Part shown: piece by piece, positions 45,216 through 56,115 of the stretch | How the letters are laid out: every line of letters begins with the position of its first letter | Position numbering within the stretch: the stretch's first letter is position 1 | Origin: Artemisia argyi | Lineage: Eukaryota > Streptophyta > Magnoliopsida > Asterales > Asteraceae | Direction of reading: 5' to 3' | DNA length: 64,000 bases | Assembly (NCBI GenBank): GCA_030686995.1 | Contig: CM060708.1 | Location: 105,191,350-105,255,349, forward strand | Translations under genes and position numbers: made by a program | Notes under the pieces: model-generated | The model's input: the letters and a program-made list of their open reading frames with translations, nothing else | The model's database searches: none | Told to the model about the DNA's origin: nothing

Positions 45216-48210
45216 TGTCACACCCCCAAAATACCTGAATGGTAGCGGAATGGAATACCTGGGGGTGACTGTCATAGCACCACAATTACAGTTATATTGA
45301 ACGACCTAAAGTGTCGTTTTGAAAATACATCGTTTGATTCATTCAAAATATTCAGAGTTATAAAACATAGGTCCCAAAAGTCTTGGAAAGTTTAAGGAAA
45401 TAAGTTTAGTACAATCAAACGATAGTTCACAAGTGCATGAAAATCCAAAATGAGACGCGTCATCCTTGTTACTCAATGAAATGACTCCATGCATGTCATG
45501 AGGAATATGTCTTAGTTACCTGAAAATACATTGCGAAAACGGTCAACAATAATGTTGGTGAATAATCATAGGTTTGTAAGTTATATCGTATGTACATAAG
45601 CCACAAGTATAAAGTAAACTGACAAAAATGTCAAAATGCTACATTGTCTCTTAAGCTCATGATCCCGAAGCTAGACATAATATTGTATTGGCCCCAAAAG
45701 AGTGTTTACCAGGCACTCATATAGTTTAGACATGAAATGCATCCGTAATTCCGTTGGAGCAACCCAAACACGGATGGAGGCGTCACCCTCAATAGATCTA
45801 TTCACTCACTCTCGCTTGGCATTATAATTAACGGTCCATGATAATAAAGGGGACTTAACTTGGTAGGTAGGCAACTTAAGGAATGTATGGAATTTAATAC
45901 TTGGGCATGTACAAAAATAATTGATGCAATGTATTCTCCCCCGTGGGATTTGAGATCAAATAAGTAATTGAAAACGGGGCTATGAAAACTCACATGAAGT
46001 GATAGTACAATGAGATGAAATGATCGGGACAACAAGGCACGAACACTAGCCGCAACCTAAATGAATGAATATGATCTACTTTAGATCATGAAATGATGTA
46101 ATGAATATTCATGCACATGATACCTATACCACTCGTAACTTGAAAATACTTGTTATCGTCAAAGTAGGTAATTTCCATACTTAGGAAAAATAAGTCCAAT
46201 TAGAAGTATAGAAACTTTTCGTAATATATCGTATATAAAATGTTAGTGTTATATTCCTCGTTTTGAAAACCTTAAAATAACGTCTAGTAATCGCATAAAT
46301 AAACCTTGGGTCGTACGTACTTCGTTAGTTACGATTATAACTCTTGAATAAGAAATCTAGAAAATATAGCATTTAGTACGTAGTTATATTATTTCTAGTA
46401 GTGACTAAATATATATATAGTTTTGACGATTTTAAAACAAGTATAATTTTGTCGTTTTAAGTCCATTTTCCTCGTTCTTTATATCCACGGATTCGTCTTA
46501 GTATGTATTAATATATTTTTGATAGTTCGGCTTCTCTAGGTTACGTCTAACGCCTCTATTTGTCCGTCGAAAATCGTCCAACAGCATGTAGTTTTCAGAA
46601 AAATAGTTTTCATCAATAAACTTGCAAAAATCATAGCTCCTTCGTGATAAGCTCGTTTTAATCCGTTCTTTCGCCTACGGCTTCGTTTTTGAAAGTATTT
46701 TCTAAATCTTTGGTCAAAAATTACCCATCACCTACTGAGTTTCCCACGTTTTAAAAATATGGACACTAGGTATATATATTGTTTCAAAAACCATTTCTAT
46801 GGTTCCAATCTAGTTCCAACTTCAACCAAATCACTTTCAATCACCACAAATCTAGTCTAATCTTACCATACAATTTCTTAGGGTGTCATGGGTTCCTAAA
46901 CATCATAAATCAAGTGGATCTAACAAGGATCTAACTATAATCTATTTCTAGGGCTCAAAAGTTAGATATGTATAAAATGGAGTGGTATAAATAACATATG
47001 CATGTAGATCTTATATATATATCATATGAAACTTGTAAAAACTTGGTAAAATTAGAAAGACGAGTTTCATACACTTACTTGAAAGATTAATGAGATTTTG
47101 ATGATGAAAACCTATGTAAACCTTGAGTTTGTATTTAAAACCCTAAAAAGGAGTACAAAATACACTATATAATATACTAGATCTTGGAAAATTAATGTTT
47201 TTGCTTCTTCTTTGTTGTTTTGCCGAGCCCAAGAAGAGAGAAAAAGGAGAGATAGTTTGCTTGTTTGATTTGGTGAAATGTGATGAAAAAGTGTAGTTTT
47301 GTGATATATATATTTTATATTTAAACAAGATATGACAAGTATTAATGGTTTAGTAAGAATTTTCAAGATTGTAAGTTGATTGGTATGGTAGGGGGGGGGG
47401 GCGGCAACATGGAGGGGGGAAGAAAAATTGTAGTAGTGTAAGATAGTTGGTAATATTTAGGTAGTATTATGTATATATTAATAGTTTTAGGGAATACCGG
47501 GTACCGAGTTAACTAAAAATAAATTTTAACGGAGTTAACCGGGACTTAATAAAGTCGTAAAAATTGTAAAAATATGTTGGGTATAAATATTGAGTGTTTG
47601 GATAATTATTATTTAGTTTTTACGAAAACCGTCGTACTTTTAGTAAACTTATGATAATAATTGAATAAATTTTCAAAATACCGGGTAAATTAATATTATA
47701 ATTTTTATATTATTAAAATGAATATAAAAATATATTGGGATCAGAGTCGGGAGTGTCGGACGTGTCAGTCATATTATTGATCGCTTGTTAATGTTTATTT
47801 AGAAATAATTATACGTAAAAAGTCAATTATACCAAAAGTATAAATTTAAATATCCTACGAGTGGAATAGTATGCAAGTGCCATAATGGTGATATGCAGAC
47901 TATTTCTAGTCCGTATGAAATGTCCCAATGATAATGCATGAATTCGCTCCTGAACCAATTCGGTTACGCGAATTTGAATACCCGTAAACTAAATTTACGA
48001 TGAAATGAGTAATGCACATGAATAGTGGTTTTCTCTCGGAAATGAATAGTGTCATGTGAATAGTGAAATTTTTGAATGTTTCTCGGAATATCAAATTGAC
48101 CTAAAAAATGATGAATAGTAAAATGATGAATAGTGATCAATGACTTGTAAATGGGTGAATAGTAATATGTTGAGGTTTGGAAAAATGACCTGAAATTGTG
48201 GGGTGTGATA
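45216..48210 (-). repeat. B 3' LTR
   Basis: 2995 bp, TGTCACACCCCC to GTGTGATA on the plus strand; the terminal CA has become TA. Diverged homologue of the A LTR: AATAGATCTATT at 45791-45802, a G run near 47391, and the GAATAGT cluster at about 48020-48170. Confidence 0.88.
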
Positions 48211-48227
48211 GTCGCCCACCCAAAAAG

Positions 48228-48246
48228 GAATTCAGTCCCTGAATTC
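48228..48246 (-). other. B GGGAC stem-loop overlapping the pol stop codon
   Basis: Minus strand GAATTCA, GGGAC, TGAATTC, a perfect 7-bp stem. The pol stop TGA is at 48247-48245. CTTTTTGGGTGGGCGAC then leads to the LTR. Confidence 0.7.
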
Positions 48247-49471
48247 AGCTTGTGTTGGTCTCGAAAATTGGCTTGGTGAAAAGTTGTGGATACTTTAGTC
48301 GCATTTGGTCTACCCGTTCCCAAGTAAACTTGGGTCCTCTTCGAGAATTCCAGCGAACTTTCACGATCGGAATTCGACTCTGCTTCAACTGTTTGACCTC
48401 GCGGTCCATAATTTCAACTGGTTCTTCCACAAAGTTAAGCTTGTCATCGAGTTGGATTTCTTCTAATGGTATTACGGAAGACTCGTCCAAAAGACATTTC
48501 TTGAGGTTCGAGACATGAAACGTGTTGTGTACGTTGCTGAGTTCTGACGGAAGTTCAAGTTTGTAAGCTACCGGACCAATCCTTTCCAGTATCTTAAATG
48601 GACCAATGTATCTTGGGTTCAACTTCCCACGTTTTCCGAATCGTATCACGCCCTTCCAAGGCGAGACTTTCAACATGACTTTGTCTCCGACCTGAAATTC
48701 CAATGGTTTGCGTCGAACATCTGCGTAGCTTTTCTGTCGACTTCTAGCAGTTTCGAGTCTCTCTCGAATCTGAATTATCTTTTCTGTTGTTTCTTGAACC
48801 ATCTCTGGGCCAGTACATTGTACGTCACCGACTTCAGCCCAACAAACTGGAGATCAACACTTACGACCATAAAGTGCCTCGAATGGTGCTGCTTTAATGC
48901 TCGAATGGTAACTGTTGTTATAGGAAAATTCGATCAACGACAAATGGTTAGCCCAACCATTTCCAAAGTCAATTACGCATGCCCTAAGCATGTCCTCAAG
49001 TGTGTGAATAGTTCTCTCGCTCTGACCATCGGTCTGAGGATGGTAAGCAGTGCTCATGTCTAACTTGGATCCAAAAGAATCTTGTAATGACCGCCAAAAG
49101 TTTGAAGTAAAACAACTATCTCTGTTGGAAATGATGGAAACGGGTGCACCGTGTCTTGAGACTATTTCCTTGACATAAAGTCTAGCAAGTTGTTCCATGG
49201 AATAAGTCTCTGTAATGGGTATGAAATGAGCTGATTTGGTAAGACGATCAACAATTACCCAAATAGCATCGTAACCTCCTGATGTCTTGGGAAGTTTAGT
49301 GACAAAGTCCATTTTAATACGTTCCCATTTCCATTGTGGAATCTCTAGTTGTTGAAGTAATCCTGACGGTTTCTGGTACTCGGCTTTCACTTTAGCACAG
49401 GTAAGGCATTTGCTGACGTACGTAGCTATTTCTGCTTTCATGTTCGGCCACCAATAAAGCTTTTTGAGATC
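48245..49471 (-). pseudogene. B pol, integrase and chromodomain part
   Basis: From the solo-LTR border the frame carries [20 protein letters not shown], the integrase core ([27 protein letters not shown]) and, after a stop near 48855, GPF and the chromodomain end ([13 protein letters not shown]). The second catalytic Asp region reads SNRDS where A has SDRDS. The stop replaces the Arg codon CGA of A by TGA. Non-functional. Confidence 0.85.
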
Positions 49472-50868
49472 TGATGAGGCGAAACATGAACCACTTTTAG
49501 GGGGTCATTTAAGCCTGGAATTGAATTTATTTGATCAAATATTGCCCTAAATCGTTCCTTTTGTGAGTTTAGGTACATTGGGAGTGAAATCTGGAAAAGA
49601 AGACATTTTGAATGTTTTTGGAGCATAAAAGTGAAGAAAACGGCAAAGTCTTAATTTTCCAAGCTGGGAACAGTAGGTGACGGCGTCAAGAGTAATTTCC
49701 ATGACTTTCCATGACGACCCAGTATAGAATTGACGGCGTCACAAGGTAGGGCGTCAAGAGTAAAATGCATGACGGCCTGGAAACACATAACACTTGACGG
49801 CGTCAGAAGTAGATCAAGGCAGTCCGAGAAGTATTTTGGCGGCGAGATGACGGCGTCACAAATTTGTTCTTGACGCCGTCAGACCCTATTTCCTATATAT
49901 AGTTTTCTAATTTTTACACATTAGGAGAGGAAGTTTTGGAGAAACCCTAGGGCTGAACTTTATACGATTTTCACAGGTTTTTCAAGGGTTTTCAGCCCTT
50001 GAAACCTTACAAGTGTAATTGAGATAAGTATTCTTTTAATTTAATCAATATGTCTATCTGTTGGTTGTCTATATCTTGTTCTTGTCTTGATTCCACCATG
50101 CTAGGCTAGATCTATCTTGTGTTTGCTTAGATCTAATGAAACCTAGATGTTAATTATGTGTTGATTACTTGTTTATGGTTGTATTGGATGAATGATTTCG
50201 ATGTTAGGCTTAAGAAAACTGGCAGATCTCCAAATGGTAACACGCTTGAACGTCTTAGGAAACATGTACTGATGTGCACTAGGTTTTATTGGTTCTATTT
50301 AATGCATGAGTAATTTCTAATGATCCCATGTTAGGAGTTTTTAACGGCTCGACATAGGAGTGAAGTAAGCACTCATAGGATTGGGGAAGTTAGTGCGCCA
50401 CCCCATGAATGGTATTAAGGAATACAATCCGTCATCCACGCAAGTATAACAAGTAATTAACGTGTAAAAGATGTCTAGGGAGTAGTGAAATCTAAGTAAA
50501 CACATTTTCTCCACATATTGCTCACAATCTTAGTATAATTTAGTTTATTTTCATTTCTAGTATTTTATTTTGATTGCATCTTTAGTATTAGGTTAGTTGA
50601 CTAGCAACTAATTCCGTCCAAATCCTTTAAACCCGAGATATTTACTTGCTTTCTAAAAAATATAAAAAATACAAAAATAATCTTCCGTCATCTTTAGCAC
50701 TAGTAATTAGGTTTTCTAATCCTAGCGACACTATTCCTAGCTGAACGATCAATCCCCCGGTACTTGTCACTATACTATACTACAACGATCAGGTACACTG
50801 CCTGGTGGGGGTTGTAAGCTTCTCAAGATCCCTTGAGAGGTAAAGCCTGGTGCGATTCCCATGTATCA
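49472..50868 (+). mobile_element. Solo LTR of the G family inserted in B pol
   Basis: 1397 bp, TGATGAGGCG to CCATGTATCA, between AGATC duplications (49467-49471 and 50869-50873). Homologous to the G LTRs over its length but clearly diverged. It has five copies of TGACGGCGTCA or TGACGCCGTCA at about 49678, 49731, 49795, 49848 and 49871, then TATATATAG at 49894-49902. No internal sequence is present, so it is a product of LTR-LTR recombination. Confidence 0.92.
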
Positions 50869-50873
50869 AGATC

Positions 50874-51778
50874 CTGATACGTCTTATCAGAACCGAGATG
50901 AATAGAGTACTTCGACTTGTGTGATTCATGCATAATCAATTCTCTTATCCCACCATAGAGTGGTATGCAACTTCGGTCCTTGAAGCATAACACTCCATCT
51001 GATCTCTTTACAAAGCCATTTTTGTTTTCTGGCATACCATAAAGTTTCTCATGTGGTCGATTTTCTTCTTTGAGAGCCTCAATCTGAGCTTTTAGAATCT
51101 TTGATGGTAATGGCAAAATGATTGTCATTCCCAATGACCTAACTCTCAAAGGTTTGAGTCGTTCTTTTCGGCTAAGTGCATCTGCTACAACATTCGCTTT
51201 TCCCGGGTGATATCGGATTTCACAATCGTAATAACTCAACAATTCTAGCCAACGACGTTGTCTCATATTGAGTTCCTTCTGACCAAGTATATGTTGTAAG
51301 CTCTTGTGGTCGGTAAAAATCACGCACTTGGTACCATAAAGGTAGTGTCTCCAAATCTTGAGTGCAAAAACTACCGCACCCAACTCCAAATCGTGTGTAG
51401 TGTAATTCTTCTCGTGTGTCTTAAGCTGTCTAGATACATAAGCTATCACTTTCTCATTTTACATTAGCACAGCTCCAAGTCCTTGATGCGAAGCATTGCA
51501 ATATACCGCAAAGTTCTCAATACCTTCGGGTAGCGACAAAATCGGTTCGCTACAAAGCTTCTGTTTCAATAACTGAAATGTGGACTCTTGTTTCTCTCCC
51601 TACTCGTACTTTTGATTCTTTTTTGTCAGCTTAGTCAACGACTTCGCTATCTTAGAAAACCCTTCAATAAACCTTCTGTAATATCCGGCAAGTCCTAGGA
51701 ATTGATGAATTCCCGTAGGAGACTTGGGCGTAGCCCAATCCTTAACTGTCTCGATCTTTGCTGGGTTGACTTGTAATC
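50874..51778 (-). pseudogene. B pol, end of RT and RNase H part
   Basis: Between the two inserted elements. 51449-50823 is open and carries the RNase H motifs TDHKSLQH and DALSR and the integrase His residues ([13 protein letters not shown]). The last residues of that open frame run into the solo LTR and are not native. Upstream, 51778-51460 has the RT end and RNase H start with stops. Same orientation and order as A. Confidence 0.85.
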
Positions 51779-53184
51779 TGATGAGGCGAAAAATGATCCG
51801 TTTTTAGGGGGTCATTTAAGCCCGAATCCGACTTTATTTGATCAAATATTGCCCTAAATCGTTCCTTTTGTGATTTTAGGTACTTGGAGAGTGAATTCTG
51901 GAAAAGAAGCCATTTTGGACGTTTTTTGAGCATAAAAGTGAAGAAAACGGCAAAGTATCAATTTTCCATGCTGGAAACACTAGGTGACGGCGTCAAGAGT
52001 TATGCCTTGACGGCGTCAGACATCAAGAATAAAATACCATAGTTGATGACGGCATCAAAAGTCATCCTGACGGCTTCAAAAGGCCAAGAATAAAATACCG
52101 TGGTTGGTGACGGCGTCACACAGGCTGTCATAAGTAGATCAAGGCCGTCCGAGGAAGTATTTGGCGGCGAGGTGACGGCATCACAATGTTGTCTTGACGT
52201 CGTCAGCCCAGTTTTCCTATATATAGTTTTCTAGTTTTTACATTAAAAGGAGAGAAGTTTTGGTGAAACCCTAAAGACGAATTTGGTGCATCTTTTACAG
52301 GTTTTTCAAGGGTTCCAAACCCTTGATACCTTGCATTGTAATTGAGATAAGTGTTCTTCTAATTCAATCAATATGTCTATGTGTTGGTTGTCTATATCTT
52401 GTTCTTGTCTCAATTCCATTATGCTAGGCTAGATCTCTCTTGTGTTTGCTTAGATCTAATGAAACCTAGATGTTGATTATGTGTTGATTACTTGTTTATT
52501 CTTGTTGTGGATGAATGATTTATATGTTAGGCTTAAGAAAACTGGCAGATCTCCAAATGGTAACATGCTTGAACGTCTTAAGAAACATAAACCGAGGCGT
52601 ACTAGGTCTTTATTGGTTGTATTTAATGCATGAGCCACTGTTTACAATCCCTATAGTTGTGCTGGGTCATGGTGTAGGAGGAGATAAAAGCTCATAGAAT
52701 TGGGGAGTTATGTATGCCACCCCATGAATGGTATTAAGGAATACGATCCGTCATCCATGCAATTATAAGAAGTAATTAACGTGTAAAAGATATCTAGGGA
52801 GTAGTGAAGTCTAAGTAAACACAATTTCTCCAATTACTGCTCACAACCTTAGTATATCTAGTTTAATTTCATTTTCAGTATTTTATTGTGATTATATATT
52901 AGTTTTGGGTTAGTTGAATAGCAACTAATTCCGCCCACTCTTCCAAAACCCGAGATTTTACTTGCTTTCTAAAAAATATAAAAAGATAAAAATAATCATC
53001 CCTCACCTTTAGAACTAGTAATTAGGCTTTCTAATCCTAGCGACACTATTCCTATGCTGAACGATCAATCCCCCGGTACTTGTCACTATACTATACTACA
53101 ACGATCAGGTACACTGCCTGGTGGGGGTTGTAAGCTTCTCGAGATCCCTCGAGAGTTAAAGCCTGTTGCGATTCCCACGCATCA
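51779..53184 (+). repeat. G 5' LTR
   Basis: 1406 bp. TGACGGCGTCA-type motifs occupy 51985-52206, directly upstream of TATATATAG (52218-52226). A hairpin (TCAAGGG/CCCTTGA) follows at 52306-52327. The U5 end has a CTCGAG...CTCGAG pair near 53138-53152. Reading frames in it repeat in the other LTR copies and are not genes. Confidence 0.93.
52218..52226 (+). promoter_or_regulatory. G LTR TATA box
   Basis: TATATATAG, conserved at the same place in the 3' LTR (58956-58964) and the solo LTR (49894-49902), 12-20 bases after the last TGACG motif. The likely transcription start is 25-35 bases downstream. Confidence 0.6.
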
Positions 53185-53190
53185 AGTTTT

Positions 53191-53209
53191 TGGCGCCGCA
53201 GCCTGGGGA
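53191..53209 (+). promoter_or_regulatory. G primer binding site (tRNA-Asp type)
   Basis: TGGCGCCGCAGCCTGGGGA, six bases after the LTR. It resembles the tRNA-Asp-complementary site TGGCGCCGTTGCCGGGGA common in Athila/Tat elements, with changes in the middle. Confidence 0.7.
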
Positions 53210-53358
53210 ATAGTTATTGTCTAGGTTAGGATTTCTTTTTATTAGACCTAGTTGCTAGATTCCTTTCTAGTAAGATTTTTATTTTTATTTTTTTAGGTCT
53301 TCTTTAGTCTATCATATTTCTTCGTGTCTTTGTTCGTAACTCTTTACCATCCGACATC

Positions 53359-56115
53359 ATGGAAGGTGGTAACATCTTTGAACCCGTCATCCCACCACAA
53401 CAAAACCCACCACTAGAACCCCTTAGGCCCCTAACCTTAGGAGAGTACTCCCGACCTAGCCACCAAGGCTACCGAAACACCATTGAGCTCACCGGAGCCA
53501 ATGTGACCCCCTTGCGATCCGACACCATCCGGTTGGTGCAAAGCGGATGTGCATTCCATGGACTTCGTTCCGAAGATCCAAACCAACATCTTAAGGACTT
53601 TCTCAAAATCGTAGATTCCATAGACCTAGGTGTTAAAACTAGAGAGACTACCCGTTTACGCCTATTCCAATTCTCTCTACGGGATCAAGCTAGTCAATGG
53701 CTTGAGCGTTTACCCGCGGGATCCATCACCACATGGGATGATCTCACCACTCGTTTCCTTGCTCAATTTTTCCCACTGGGGAGAACTACTAAGCTTAGGA
53801 ATGACATCTTGATGTTTCAACAACGTCAAAATGAATCTCTTTATGAAGCATGGACTCGTTTCAAGGACTTACTCCAAAAAGTCCCTCATCATGGCATAGA
53901 TCTTTGGCTCCAAGTCCAAATTTTTTATGACCATATCGACATCTCCACGAGGCGAACCATTGACCAATCGGCCGGTGGTAAGCTACGTGATCTTAGTGCG
54001 GAACAATCATGGGAACTCATAGAAGATCTTGCTATCTATGACAACGAAAGTTGGAATGATCCCCGTGATTTGAACGAAACGGTCAAGGCAATATCTTTGC
54101 CTTCGAACAATTCTAGCACTCCCGACCGTAGGATCATGGAACTTGAAGGTCGAGTCAAGTCTCTCATGAAATCCTACGAAGCTCATAAACCTTCAAGCCA
54201 AGTAAGCAGAATCGCTTCTACATGCAAACTATGCAATGGCCCTCATGAGACCCATAACTGCATGGAACTTCCAAAACGTGCTTATAACGAATTCACATCA
54301 TCGCACATAGGTCAGGGTCCTCGAACTTCTGCCGAAGCCTATGAGGCATGGAAGGATAAACCTGATTTTAGAGGGTACCAAACGCGAAGCGTATCCTTCA
54401 ATGACTCCTCACCACTCACTTGGTCCGAGCATTTTCCATCACAAGGCATTCCTAGGCAAAGCTGTGAAAATACTTTAAAGAAATTCATTCTCTCTCAAGA
54501 ACTACAGCTCGCTACGCTCGAGGCCAAATTTAAACAACAGCAGGACGATGTAAACAACATGATTTGTAATCTGTTGACTGCTATCAAAGAGCATATTGAT
54601 AATAGGCCCATTCCCGTTAATGAGGTTAAATCTGCTACCATCATGAGTCCACCAGCCTCCCCTGTAAAAATAAAAAGTCCTAGCAAGCTATTCAAACATC
54701 TGTATCCTAACGGAAAAGAACCTGTCAACCCCCCTGGACCAATCCACTTCGTAAACACCATCACCACGATACCTGCTTCAACACCCAACCCAACCCAACA
54801 ACAACCTAACAAATTCAGTCAGACAGCGAAAGATGAGACCTCAAGGGTTGACCATGATTTGGCAAGAAAACCTACCGACTCACCCGAGCAATACACCGCG
54901 CAAGAATCAGACAAACCGGATGAAAGGAAAGAGAAATCGGAAGAGCACGAGAAAGATCCAACCATTTTGGGTAAATCTATTATAGAAGAACCCGAGGGAA
55001 AAATGGAGGATGTTATTAGTGTGGGTAACAATCATACTAAGGAAAGTAACCCTAAAGTTTTCAAGATCCCCTATACCATTAAGGAAAAGCTCTTAACCGA
55101 TAGTCATATAGATCCTAGCTTCACAGTCAACATAATCCCCCTCTCCCTATACCACAAAACCTTCCCAGAGCACGTTGCGTGCAAGAGAGTAATAGAAAAT
55201 TTATCAATTAGGATTGGGGAGCTTGTTTACAATACTGACCTCACCGTGGTTGATGACGTGGACCCTTTCACCAATCAAACGTTAACCAACCCTGTCCTTG
55301 GGATGCCATTTATCAATGAATCGGGAGCAATCCTTGATGAGAAAGATGGTAGTGTATTACTCACCGATGGTGTTAGGAAGGTAATTTTTCGTAAGGATAG
55401 TGAGGAGGTATACGAATATCGTCCCTCCCTTGAGGGGAATCTATATGGGTTAAAGGATGGAGAGTTGAGGAAGATAAGACGGCGTGATCCAAGTAATCTC
55501 AAAATCCCCTGTATGATCGGTCATAAGTATTTCAATAACATTTACATAAATGTATTCATGCCTAAGAATGTTATGTCCCCATTCCATTACAACAATATCT
55601 GCTGATGGGGGATGATTTACAAGGGAGAGAAAGTGGTTGGTAAGGATCATGAAATCCAGGTGTTCGTAGGAAATATGGCATTCCCTATGGAATTCACGAT
55701 TGTGGATAACATAGAGGACTATGTCGACCCTAGATTATCACAAGTCGTCTTTGGAGCACCCTTTTGTGAAATCACTAATTTGATAGTGGATGACTTGAAC
55801 GGAATCATGACCTTCACTGATGGGATTAGGAGGATTTCATACCAAACGCCATACAAGAGAAAAGACCTTAAGGGAATAGATTGTGACGGGCTTGATATGA
55901 TGAGCTCCCAACTTATCTTGTGTGATGAAGATGTTAGGAGAGGGTGTAGGAATATTTCTGATTTATCATGTGGATTCTTTAAGAATGTTAGTAAGCTTGG
56001 TTCTAACTATCGACAAGATGTTTTCGAATTCGAAGATCCGAAGTACTTGCACTATGAAAGCGATACTGGTTTAGAAGACGACCTAGAGAGTGGAACCAAT
56101 GATGAGATCACGTGA
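53359..56115 (+). pseudogene. gag: G gag polyprotein with two protease-like folds, one in-frame stop
   Basis: ATG 53359 opens 748 codons to TGA 55603-55605. The same frame continues at once (WGMIYKGEKVVGK) to 56115, about 918 codons in all. Capsid-like gag domain at about residues 95-215 (FSLRDQASQWLERLP, TRFLAQFFP, ESLYEAWTRFKDLL). A CX2CX3HX4C knuckle (CKLCNGPHETHNC) lies at 289-301 and a short coiled coil near 375-405. A long charged linker follows. Two retropepsin-like repeats come last: VNIIPLSLYHK to NPVLGMPFINESGAIL before the stop, and FPMEFTIVDNIEDYVDP to VVFGAPFCEITNLIV after it. Neither shows the D-T/S-G active site, so they look like non-catalytic folds or decayed halves. No polymerase follows. 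Confidence 0.75.
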
